Positions 12,902 to 22,400 of a stretch of 28,109 nt of DNA are shown here, one piece after another (the first letter of the stretch is position 1; each line of letters opens with the position of its first letter). The stretch spans positions 1 through 28,109 of the IMG/VR virus record IMGVR_UViG_3300032242_002235; one strand, 5' to 3'. This stretch comes from a virus. A program made the position numbers and the translations under genes. The notes below the pieces were generated by a model, which was given only the letters and a program-made list of their open reading frames with translations, had not been told where the DNA came from and did not search any database.

Positions 12902-13351
12902 ATGGCAAAATTTTACTCAACAAAACATTACGGACACAACATTGGTCTGTCAGCGGTATTCCGTCAACCAAATGCAGATCACAGTCACTGTCATTTGCTA
13001 CACGGTTACAGTCTAGCGTTTACATTTACATTTGGTTGTGACACATTAGATAACAAAAACTGGGCAGTAGACTTCGGCGGACTCAAACCGCTCAAGGCAT
13101 GGCTCGAAGATAACTTTGATCACAAATTGGCCTTAGATAAAAATGATCCACACTTGACTAAATTTCAAGAACTGGAAACATTAGATCTAGCTGAGATTAG
13201 AATATTCGATGGAGTAGGTGCAGAGAAATTTGCCGAACATGCTTTTATGTTTGCTGATCAATTAATTAGAGAAAAGACTGGCAATCGTTGTTATTGTGTA
13301 CGAGTTGAGTGCGCAGAACATGGAGCCAATAGTGCAATTTATGAGGCTTAA
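12902..13351 (+). CDS. queD: 6-carboxytetrahydropterin synthase-like (QueD/PTPS family)
   Basis: A 149-residue member of the PTPS/QueD family. SHCHLLHGYSLAF (residues 28-40) is the active-site segment with Cys30 as the expected nucleophile and His34 as a metal ligand; WAVDFGGLKPL and NFDHKLAL match the family's VxDFxxLK and LDHxxLN segments, and AEHGANSAIY (residues 138-147) is the C-terminal catalytic region. The second His of the usual HGH is Tyr here (HGY), a variant I have seen in phage homologues. It would convert dihydroneopterin triphosphate toward preQ0, for tRNA queuosine or 7-deazaguanine DNA modification. The other pathway genes are not in this window. Confidence 0.85.
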   Translation: MAKFYSTKHYGHNIGLSAVFRQPNADHSHCHLLHGYSLAFTFTFGCDTLDNKNWAVDFGGLKPLKAWLEDNFDHKLALDKNDPHLTKFQELETLDLAEIRIFDGVGAEKFAEHAFMFADQLIREKTGNRCYCVRVECAEHGANSAIYEA

Positions 13352-13542
13352 TGAATACAGTAGAAAAAATTTGGGCTAGAGCAACTGGCCATTTAATGGG
13401 GCATACCGATGACGATCGTCCCGATGTTCCTATCCTCACAATAAAAGAAGCCCGTTGGGCTTTGTTCTTTAAAACATTCTGGGTCATAATGCATATTGTA
13501 ACCTGTTGTTTTATTATTGCAGGCATTATTAGGCACTGGTAA
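13351..13542 (+). CDS. Small single-pass membrane protein
   Basis: A 63-residue protein whose ATG overlaps the queD stop (TAATG). The first half, with GHTDDDRPDVPILTIKEA, is soluble and acidic; residues 38-60 (FFKTFWVIMHIVTCCFIIAG) form one hydrophobic segment, followed by IIRHW. Similar proteins occur in marine T4-like phages. It could be holin-like or anchor a modification enzyme, but neither is shown by the sequence. The stop codon overlaps the next start. Confidence 0.7.
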   Translation: MNTVEKIWARATGHLMGHTDDDRPDVPILTIKEARWALFFKTFWVIMHIVTCCFIIAGIIRHW

Positions 13543-14240
13543 TGCTAAATGTTCTGTGTCTAAAGCACGGTACAAAATACGGTGCGGACTATGTAAACAA
13601 GCTGTTCAATATGATCGAGCGGCATTTAACGGTGCCGCATCGATTTGTTTGCTTTACAGATAATCCATCTGATTTAAATTCCAATATTGAAATAAAAATA
13701 CTTCCACAAAATGCTAGTCTATCGGGATGGTGGTGGAAAACATATCTATTTAAACAAGGGCATTTTGAAGATGGAGACATTAACTTGTTCTTTGATCTTG
13801 ATATGGTCATTATTGGCAACATTAATAACATCGCCACATACTTGCCCACAGAATTTGTTGGCCTAATGGATGTCGGTCGAGTGTTCCAACGTCTAAATCC
13901 CAAGTTAGGCAGTGCAGTTATCAAGTGGCCTGCTAATCAATATAGTGATATATGGGATCGTATTGAATCAAATCCTACTGAGGCAAATAGAATGCACGGT
14001 GATCAAGATTGGATTTGGCACTTGCATAATGATAAGATCAAGTTCTTTCCGGAAATATGGATACAGAGTTACAAATGGGAAATACGAACTAGAGACGAAC
14101 TTGTTCGACAGGGCGGTAAGTTTGTATTCAATACCGTCAAAAATCCCACAGTAGATCCACAAACCAATGTGTTGGCCTTTCACGGTACACCTAATCCAGA
14201 AGATGTAATGGATCCTATCATAGTTGACAACTGGCAGTAA
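13542..14240 (+). CDS. Glycosyltransferase, DxD-containing, GT8-like
   Basis: A 232-residue protein. Begins MLNVLCLKHGTKYGADYVNKL; PHRFVCFTDN (residues 32-41) and SGWWWKTYLFK resemble nucleotide-sugar-binding segments of GT8-type enzymes, and NLFFDLDMVIIGNI contains the DxD (Asp85, Asp87) that binds metal and the nucleotide sugar. HGDQDWIWH supplies a further metal/acceptor motif. It is a soluble cytoplasmic enzyme with no signal or membrane segment. Acceptor unknown: LPS, phage DNA bases or virion proteins are possible. Confidence 0.8.
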   Translation: MLNVLCLKHGTKYGADYVNKLFNMIERHLTVPHRFVCFTDNPSDLNSNIEIKILPQNASLSGWWWKTYLFKQGHFEDGDINLFFDLDMVIIGNINNIATYLPTEFVGLMDVGRVFQRLNPKLGSAVIKWPANQYSDIWDRIESNPTEANRMHGDQDWIWHLHNDKIKFFPEIWIQSYKWEIRTRDELVRQGGKFVFNTVKNPTVDPQTNVLAFHGTPNPEDVMDPIIVDNWQ

Positions 14241-14252
14241 CGATATTATACT
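14224..14252 (+). promoter_or_regulatory. Sigma70 promoter, leaderless
   Basis: TTGACA (14224-14229) and TATACT (14247-14252), 17-base spacer. The expected start coincides with the ATG at 14259, with no Shine-Dalgarno site. The -35 box lies in the small palindrome AGTTG-A-CAACT (14222-14232). Confidence 0.82.
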
Positions 14253-14258
14253 AGTTGT

Positions 14259-14555
14259 ATGACTACACTTACACGCGAACAACTATCCGAACTCCTACGC
14301 ACAGGCGAGTGCATAGTAGAATTTACCAAAGTAGACGGCACGGTCCGTACTATGCCTTGTACTCTAAGCGATGCTCTAATTCCTCCAGCACCACCCAAGG
14401 TACTTGTCGAAGGCGAAGTTGCCAAGGTAAAGAAATCTAACCCAGACGTGTTTAGCGTTTGGTGTTTGGATAAGAAGGAATGGCGATCATTCCGTTTTGC
14501 TAATCTTATTTCTGCAAAAACAAAAGATGTTGAGAATACAAGAACTGCTGGATAA
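14259..14555 (+). CDS. Small SH3-like (WYL_2/DUF2693-type) protein
   Basis: A 98-residue protein beginning MTTLTREQLSELL. GECIVEFTKVDGTVRTMPCTL followed by IPP and ending VWCLDKKEWRSFRFANLIS matches small phage proteins with an Sm-like SH3 barrel (WYL_2 family), thought to bind nucleic acid or protein. The start is at the expected transcription start of the promoter at 14224-14252. The 3' end overlaps the next gene by 29 bases. Confidence 0.75.
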   Translation: MTTLTREQLSELLRTGECIVEFTKVDGTVRTMPCTLSDALIPPAPPKVLVEGEVAKVKKSNPDVFSVWCLDKKEWRSFRFANLISAKTKDVENTRTAG

Positions 14556-14721
14556 AGAAGCTGAACTATCTAACAGAGGTCAGAACAATGACTTTCGTTG
14601 GATTATTCATGCAGAGATTAAACAACTTCGTGGTGAAGTTGCACCTGCTTGTTGGGGTGAAGACGATTGTTCAACTAATATTTTAATGCGCTGTCCTTGG
14701 AGAATTGACTGTGGTAACTAA
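14527..14721 (+). CDS. Small Cys-containing protein
   Basis: A 64-residue protein starting MLRIQELLDKEAEL at ATG 14527, inside the previous gene. The N-terminus is helical; the C-terminal half has four Cys in ACWGEDDCSTN and MRCPWRIDCGN, which could bind one zinc or iron. The endonuclease gene starts 11 bases before its stop, so these genes are translationally coupled. A conserved phage type, function unknown to me. Confidence 0.65.
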   Translation: MLRIQELLDKEAELSNRGQNNDFRWIIHAEIKQLRGEVAPACWGEDDCSTNILMRCPWRIDCGN

Positions 14722-15739
14722 ACGAATTGGCTTTGCCTGCAAATGGATCGATCACCCTGAACAAGTCAATGGCATTAAAGCCACTGATGAGTGTAAGGCT
14801 CTTAACACAGGGTCCACTACCGTTGCGTGGTTAAATAGACAAACGAAGGAAGTAGCTGAACAAAAGCTGTGGGACCTAATGGTAGGCAACATCGAAGCTA
14901 CTCGTAAACTCGTTGAAAAGGTAGGTTCACTCGATGAAAATCTTAGAATGGTACGACTCTCAAGCGATATATTGCCTGTATATACTCAGCGTGATTGGGC
15001 TGGCTTTTGGCGGACTAGCGCCGTTAGAGCCTATTGCGAAAGAGCATTTGGAGCCGTGGGAGCTTTGGCTCGCAAGAATAACGTTAGGTTGTCTATGCAT
15101 CCTGGCCAGTTTACTGTGCTGGCAAGTGAAAACCCTGGCATTGTAGATCGTTCAATAGAAGAATTTGAATATCATGCAGACATGGCCCGTTGGATGGGGT
15201 ATGGTAAATCTTTTCAAGATTTCAAGATCAATGTCCACATCTCAGGTAAACTTGGCCCTGATGGTATTCGAAGTGCCTATCAACATCTCACTCCAGAAGC
15301 ACGTAACTGCATTACTATTGAAAACGAAGAAAACGCATGGGGATTAAATGACTGTTTACTTATTAGCGATATCGTTCCTATTGTGCTCGATGTACACCAT
15401 CATTGGATTCGTGAAGGGGAGTATATCTCTCCGACAGACGATCGTGTTAAGCGTGTTGTGGACAGTTGGCGTGGTGTGCGCCCTACTATGCATTACTCAG
15501 TTAGTAGGGAAGATTATCTTGTGGGCCATGACGGATCTACCTCACCTGTTCATGCCCAACTCCTTTTAGACGGATACAAAAAGCAAAAGCTCAGAGCGCA
15601 TTCAGACTTCTACTGGAATACAGCGACGAATGAATGGGCTTTGAGCTTTCTTAACTCACACGATATTATGTGCGAATCGAAGGGCAAGAACCTAGCTAGC
15701 TTTGCCCTGCATGAGCAACGATTAAGCTGCGGGCTTTGA
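14711..15739 (+). CDS. uvdE: UV-damage endonuclease (UvdE/UVDE family)
   Basis: A 342-residue TIM-barrel nuclease. The GTG at 14711 is preferred because GGAG (14699-14702) is 8 bases upstream; a TTG at 14705 is too close. Conserved metal-site segments appear in order: RIGFACKW near the N-terminus, RLSSDILPV, LSMHPGQFTVLASE, INVHISGKLG, TIENEENAWG, VLDVHHHW and TMHYSVSRED. It nicks DNA 5' of UV photoproducts, giving a phage-borne repair route suited to sunlit habitats. Length fits the family (about 300-350). It ends overlapping, tail to tail, with a minus-strand gene. Confidence 0.93.
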   Translation: MVTKRIGFACKWIDHPEQVNGIKATDECKALNTGSTTVAWLNRQTKEVAEQKLWDLMVGNIEATRKLVEKVGSLDENLRMVRLSSDILPVYTQRDWAGFWRTSAVRAYCERAFGAVGALARKNNVRLSMHPGQFTVLASENPGIVDRSIEEFEYHADMARWMGYGKSFQDFKINVHISGKLGPDGIRSAYQHLTPEARNCITIENEENAWGLNDCLLISDIVPIVLDVHHHWIREGEYISPTDDRVKRVVDSWRGVRPTMHYSVSREDYLVGHDGSTSPVHAQLLLDGYKKQKLRAHSDFYWNTATNEWALSFLNSHDIMCESKGKNLASFALHEQRLSCGL

Positions 15740-16024
15740 TTTAGGCTTTTTAGGGCTATTCTTAGCGCCGGCTGGCTTAGGTGCTTGCGGTAGTTTTACC
15801 TTAGGTGCTTGCGGCTTTTTAGCAGGTTGTTGCTTCTTAGGCGCAGGCGCTTTCTTAGGTGCTGCTACAGGTGCAGGAGCAGCTACTGGTGCTACCGCTT
15901 CTACAACAGGCGCAGGTGCTGTTTCTACAACAGGCGCTGCCTCTACCTTGTATGGTACTGCTTCAACAACAGATGTTGTCTCGGCTGGTTTTGCACCAAA
16001 TAGTTTTTTAATAAATCCGATCAT
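15722..16024 (-). CDS. Ala/Pro/Lys-rich protein with basic C-terminal tail
   Basis: A 100-residue protein starting MIGFIKKLFGAKPAETTS with a strong ribosome site (AAGGAG) and a CATAAATA late-type promoter upstream. A short amphipathic N-terminus is followed by a disordered Ala/Pro/Val region and a Lys/Pro-rich tail (such as KPKSKPAA), like histone H1-type or DNA-condensing tails, so nucleoid or DNA-packaging roles are plausible. Its last 18 bases overlap the 3' end of uvdE. Repetitive composition makes homology weak evidence. Confidence 0.65.
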   Translation of the reverse strand: MIGFIKKLFGAKPAETTSVVEAVPYKVEAAPVVETAPAPVVEAVAPVAAPAPVAAPKKAPAPKKQQPAKKPQAPKVKLPQAPKPAGAKNSPKKPKSKPAA

Positions 16025-16044
16025 ATCGAAATCTCCTTGTATTT

Positions 16045-16052
16045 TATTTATG
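16045..16052 (-). promoter_or_regulatory. Late-type promoter, CATAAATA
   Basis: A one-base variant of the TATAAATA core on the minus strand, about 20 bases before the ATG at 16024, with the AAGGAG ribosome site in between. Supports late expression of the Ala/Pro/Lys-rich protein. Confidence 0.5.
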
Positions 16053-16063
16053 TTAGTAGTTTA

Positions 16064-16351
16064 CTATAGTCTACTAATATCGGCTGAACTATTTACAGAC
16101 ATATCCCAAACTAGTCTACGTTCCACACCCTTCTTTTGAGCAAAACGTTTTGCATCGCAATTGGTGCAGACATGAAAGTAGTTGTTGCTTATACGTTTCG
16201 GATCAACTGACTTCTGATCCCTGCGGAACTCTTCATCACAATTATCACATCTAAACACCAACACAGTTTTTGTTCGTTGGTGAGCATGTTCACGACCTAG
16301 TTTACTAGTTCGTGTATATGTTGTAATAGCCTGTTCTGTTTTTATGAACAT
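16064..16351 (-). CDS. Small zinc-finger protein, 95 residues
   Basis: Starts MFIKTEQAITTYTRT. Two knuckles, RCDNCDEEF and HVCTNCDAKRF, about 30 residues apart, form a probable zinc-binding site, flanked by basic segments (REHAHQRTKTV and KKGVERR). It is likely to bind nucleic acid or a partner protein. The gene is transcribed away from the giant fibre gene. There is a GTAAATA-like sequence next to its start. A conserved type in T4-like phages, role unknown. Confidence 0.7.
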   Translation of the reverse strand: MFIKTEQAITTYTRTSKLGREHAHQRTKTVLVFRCDNCDEEFRRDQKSVDPKRISNNYFHVCTNCDAKRFAQKKGVERRLVWDMSVNSSADISRL

Positions 16352-16383
16352 AGAGTATTTACATTCGGCTTACAAAATAATCC

Positions 16384-16390
16384 GCTAAAT
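16384..16390 (+). promoter_or_regulatory. Late-type promoter motif CTAAATA
   Basis: CTAAATA, the variant of the T4 late core seen in marine T4-like phages, lies about 34 bases before the ATG of the giant fibre gene in the divergent gap with the minus-strand gene. It would place that gene under late control. Confidence 0.5.
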
Positions 16391-16423
16391 AATGATAGAA
16401 GAATACTTTCTCGGGGTAATACA

Positions 16424-19400
16424 ATGTCAAGACTACCAATTAATATCGGTACAACAGGTAATGATGCTACAGGTGATAGCATCAGAGAAGCGTTTAGAAA
16501 AACCAACGCTAATTTCACAGAATTATACACATCATTAGGCCTAGGTGACAGACAAAAATTCACTAACCTAGCTGATGTACCCAATGGTAATGATGCATAT
16601 AACGATCAAGCAGGTAAAGTACTTGCGGTTAATGCAGCAGAAGCTGGATTAGAATTCCTTAGAATGGAAGGTGCCGGCGGTATAAACGTCAGCACAACAT
16701 CCACTCCGGGTAGTATTGTTATCACCAACACACGTAGCAGTATTATCACTGATACAACTCCGCAGTTGGGAGGTGATTTAAACGCCGGCAATAAGAAAAT
16801 TTACAATCTTAGTAACCCAACAGAACCACAAGATGCAATGAATTTGCGTTCTGGTTTGTTAAAAAGCGGATATACTGACCAATTCCCCGATAACAAAATG
16901 ACCGGTCCATTGATCTTAAATAGAGATCCGATTGTGTCAGATGACAGAAACTTCAATGGCCTAATTGCTGCAACCAAAAAATACGTAGACAATAGTAGCT
17001 ATGTTAGTACTGTAAACTTCTATGTATCAACATCGGGTACAGACTATCGTGCTGATCTTCCGGAGAACAAACGTGGACGCTTTTGGTCCTATGCTTTTAG
17101 AACTGTTCAACGTGCATGTGAAGCAGCAGAAGCTGTTATTAATGCAACGCCATTAGAACTTGGACCATACCAAAAAATTCTAACCTATGACGGCGGACAA
17201 TCAGAAGCCGCAGTTATTTCTTACATTGACCAGAGCGGCGGCATATTCAATCTATCGTTATACACCGCTAGTCTGCGCACTGACTATGAAAACGATCTAC
17301 GTCCCGGACTATATTTACAAGGTGACGTAAGCGGAGCATTGGCAAAGATTGTATCTATTAATCCTGTATTGAGCAGCGGCAATGAAATATTTGTAGTTAC
17401 ACCAGTTACTGGTACATTCATAGCAGGTGAGAAGGTAAGATACAGTGATGCGGTTCAGGCTGTACAAATTACAATTCTAGTTGAGTCTGGAATCTACACT
17501 GAAAACTTTCCAATTAAACTTCCACCAAACGTATCAGTTGTAGGCGACGAGTTTAGACGTGCAATCATTCGCCCACGTAACAGCATCAGCGGTAGCCCAT
17601 GGGTAGCATCAGTATTCCGTCGTGACAAGGTCTTTGATGGATTGAGATTGACTGACTATATTGGCAGTAACCTTGCATCATTTACCACTGCAACCCCAAG
17701 TGCTGCTACAGGAACTATTACAGTTACTCTAGGTACTACAGTACCGTCCAATGCATCACAATGGATTGGGGGATTCTTTCGTGCTGCCCAATCAGGATCA
17801 ACTAAATTTGCAGAAGGTGTTATTACCGCAGTTGGAGCAAGTTCTTTTACACTGGTAGTACACGATGATTTTATTAATCTGTCTGCTGTTCCTGCAGGAA
17901 AATGGACCGTTTATCAAACCAGTACATATGGCAGACACTATCTAACGGACATTACTAGACCAATTTATCCAGTAGTTAACTACGGCAATCATAGTAATGC
18001 CGCTAGAATTTTAACACTAAACAAGGCATTTATCCAAGCTGAAGTTACTTCATTCCTTGATTATACCTACGGCGGTACCAGCACATTTAGTTATGATCAG
18101 GCGGTATTTCAGTATAACATTAGACTAATACTCGATGCAGTAGTATCTGACATGGTACTAGGTTCCAATTATCGAAGCGCAGCCGCTGCTATTGCCTACT
18201 CTAATATTATTTTGCCTTCACAAAAATCACAGATAATTTCAGGTATCAGTAAGGCCAGACAACTGACAATTGCCACAGTGTCAGGTAATGCCGATGCTGT
18301 TGCAGCATTAACCATTGGATTCAATAATGTAATTCGCATTATCACTAACGGCTTATCCGCAGTGCCTGCATTGGACTATCCTAACCCAACTGGGCTTTCG
18401 GATCCAAACAGATATGCAAAAGTATTATTAATTGCCAATAGAACATTTATACAAAAAGAAGTATCAGCATGGTTGGCCGCAAACTATACAGTATCATCTA
18501 TTCCAAATTATAGTAGTTCAACTCACGAAAGAGATGTTGGCTATGTTCTTGATGCTCTAGTTTATGATTTAACCTACGGCGGTAATAGTCGAACTGTAGC
18601 GGCAGCTCTAGCATATGTAACTGGATCAGCGATAGGTGAGAATGCTGGAAACACCGCGGGCATATTATCTAAAATTCCAGGACAAGAAGCATACATGGCC
18701 GCTGCATACGGTCGTATGAAAACTGTAGTTCAAAGTATTTCACGTGATCAAACTGTGTCGGTGACCTCCACTGGTACTAATCCAAATACACAAACACAAG
18801 TTAGAAAAGCCACATTGGGTATTACTGATGCACTAACAGATACTTCAGCATCTACTGCATTGGGATTAAAACTAGACAATGTCATTGATGTTGTTAACAG
18901 TATTGATGTTACATCTCCATATACAACTCCTGTAACTATTCCAGTTATCGTATACCCAACATTTACTACAGGTACAGCTGAATTACAGGCAGCAAAAACG
19001 TTTATTGATGCTGCACAGGTTACTATCAGTGCTGGTGCTGTCAATTATCTAAACACACGTTATTCAGGTACGTTCAAATATAACAAAGACAAGTGTGCCA
19101 GAGATGTGGGCATCATTGTGGATGCCATGGCATTCGACTTAAAATACAGCGGCGGACAAAGAACCATTGCTGCGGCATTGACCTACTATCAAGCAAGTTC
19201 AGCGCTGGTCCTTTCGGATCAGTTAGAGGAAACAACTGCGGCATACCAATACCTACACGATCTTGCAGAAACGTTAATTACCAATCCGTTAACACTAATT
19301 CCTCCATATACTGTGGTTGGATCACACGTTGGCTATCGTTATCAAAACGTTGTACCACAGGTGTTTGCCCGAGCCCAATCATCAATTATTAGTTTCACTG

Positions 19401-22400
19401 CATCAACTAAGGCAATTACCAGTAGCAATGTAAACGTTGTTAACTTTATTGATCTTGGTTTCTTAGCCGGTGATAGAATTATTGTTTCGGGTACTGTAAA
19501 TAACGATGCAACATATACCGTTGCCGCAGTAAGTGAATCTACTATTACTGTGTTAGAAACAGTGACCACTGAAACTGCTGGACCAACTGCAACATTTACC
19601 ATTACCAACGACCTCACAATCAATGCGGGATCAACAGATGCAGTCACTCAGTTAACCAACGCTGTGATAGGCATTATTAATAATGATGTTAATTTTAATC
19701 CACCGTTGCCAAATGATCAATTAGATGTATTCTTATGCAATGATGCAGTGATGGTACGCAATATTACATTCCAGGGTCATGGCGGATTTACCATGGTCTT
19801 TGACCCGGAAGGACAAATTAGAACCAAGTCACCTTATGCACAGACTTGTTCTAGTCTGACTCGCAGTATCAACAGTCAGGTATTTGCAGGTGGTCAATTT
19901 GTTGATGGTTTTGCTGGCAACGTTGCAACAGCAGCCATACCAGCAACTAGTACTACTAAAACCGCAACATTTACTTCTACTATTAGCGGAACAACATTAA
20001 CCATTACCAGTTTGATCAGCGGAACTGTCAATGTTGGCATGACACTAAGTGGCGGTAGTGTTACTGCCGGAACTTATATTGTTTCAGGAACTGGAATAAC
20101 ATGGACGTTAAACAAATCAGCTACTGGTACTCCGACATCGGGCACTAGCTACACTACATTAGGTGTATTGGGATTAGCTCGTCAGCCACAAGTTCCTTGT
20201 TCTTTTGTCATCGGCGGAACTAGTTACTCAGTATCAACTATCAATAATTACAGTAACATTGACGGGTCAGCAGTTCTTAATCTAAGTGCTCCATTACCAA
20301 CTTCAATTGTTAGTATAGTAACTGCTGGTAGTTTTGTTGCTGGATTATTATACACAATTAAAACTATTGACAATACCGATTATACACTAATAGGTGCAGC
20401 AAGTAACACTATCGGATTAACATTTACTGCCACAGGTGTAGGCAGTGGCACAGGAACTGCCTACACTGCTATCGAATTAATCACTGCAGGTAATCGTTCG
20501 ATGTTATCCAATGACTTTACACAGGTTAATGATCTTGGCTACGGACTAGTTGCTACTAACAACGGTTTGATTGAAGCAGTGTCTGTGTTTACCTACTACA
20601 ACTATACTGCCTACTATTCATTAAATGGTGGACAGATTCGTTCATTGAACGGATCATGTGCCTACGGTCTAAATGCTCTTAAAGCAGAAGGTAGTGATCC
20701 ATTAGAAGTTCCAGATGACATTACATTAAAATATGATCTAGTGCAAACTGCCAAAGTATATGCCCCGGTCACGATGACGCTAAGTGCAGCCATTACTGGT
20801 GTTGTTACCATTGGCACAGTAGTAACACAGGCAACAAGCGGATTAACTGGAACTATTGTTGATGTTAATACTGGAAGAACAAGTATTACGGTATTGCCAA
20901 TATTACCTAGAGTATCGGGTACTGTGATTGGAATCACAGGCGGCACTAACACTGGTACATTTACCAGCTCGGGTTCAGGAGTCGTTAACTTCTCAACTGC
21001 AGGATTTACTGCTAATCAGTATATTACAATCTACGGTACAGTCAGCAACGATGGTAGCTATAAGATTGCCTCTGTTAGCTCAGCGGGACAAACTTCGATT
21101 ACCGTAAATCAGAAATTTGTCAATGGTGCGTGGACCAGTACGTTTACTACCGTAACTGAATCACCAGGAACATACTTAACTGTTGCTGCAACTGGTTCAT
21201 TCTTAAACACATCAAGTGACACGTTATCTGCAACTGGGTGGACTAATACACCATATCCAACAACCACTGGTTCGGACTATGCGACAGCCGCAGCAGGTTT
21301 AACTCTTTACGTTGACACTGCCAGTTATCTGCCAAACAACCTAAGTGAAATTGAAATAGTATTCACAGGTGCATTGAATAGAGTGTATCGTTATGAAGTC
21401 AGTAGTTCTTCACTGGTAACATCGATCGTACCAACAGCAACAACTGCTGGCTCATTTGTAGTTGGTATAAAGTACACAATCGCCACATTAGGAACTACTA
21501 CAACGCAGGCCAACTGGAATACCATTGCAGGAACAAGCGGCGTTACTTATATTGCGGGATCAATATTTACTGCCGCTACTGTAGGTACAGGTAATGGTAC
21601 TGCAACTAGAAATGATTTTATTGCTAATAATACAACATCAGTTTACAAACTAAACATATCAGCTGGTTCAACTAGTGTTGGATCAACTGGTTTGTATTCA
21701 GCTATTCCACACGGACAGTACGTTACACTAAGACAGAATAGAACACTATGGTTAGATGGTCTAAAAGAAGTTGTAGCAGTTCGTCCGTCAACTGCGTTGG
21801 TTATTGCTGATCAACCAACAAGTGTATATCGTGTACTGTCGTTTACATTGGTTAACGCACAAACTGGAACCTTTGTATGGAGCGGAACAACTGCAACCAT
21901 TGCTGCAACTGCGCATGGATTAACCAATGGGGTAACTGTTCTAGTATCGTTCTCAGGCGGTACGTATGGTAATCCGGCAACAGCGGCCTATGTTGTTACC
22001 TATATTGGTGCTAATTCGTTTAGTATTAATATTGGTTCTGCAAACGGAACAGGATATGATTCACTTGGTGCTGTGGCATTCTCACAGTCTACTGGACAGG
22101 GCTATGCTAACCTACGTGAACCATACGGGTCAATCATTGTTAACGACTATGCTGTAACTGGCGGTGTTGCATATCCAGCAAGCCATGGCGGTATTGGTGA
22201 TACAAAAATTGCCTGTATTGGAATTGGCCTAAACGACATTCCACGTATTGTTGGAATGAAGTTTGCATGGTATAATACAATCCACACCATTACTGCATAT
22301 CTACCTCCAGGTGTAGTTGGTGGTACAACAGATACAGGTACAGTCTATGGTAGACTAACATTTACTCCTGCACTAACTACACCTTTCCAAAAGCTACTAG

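Noticed and set aside
14705-14710. TTG start for the UV-damage endonuclease
   Set aside because: The ribosome site GGAG is too close; GTG at 14711 has proper spacing.
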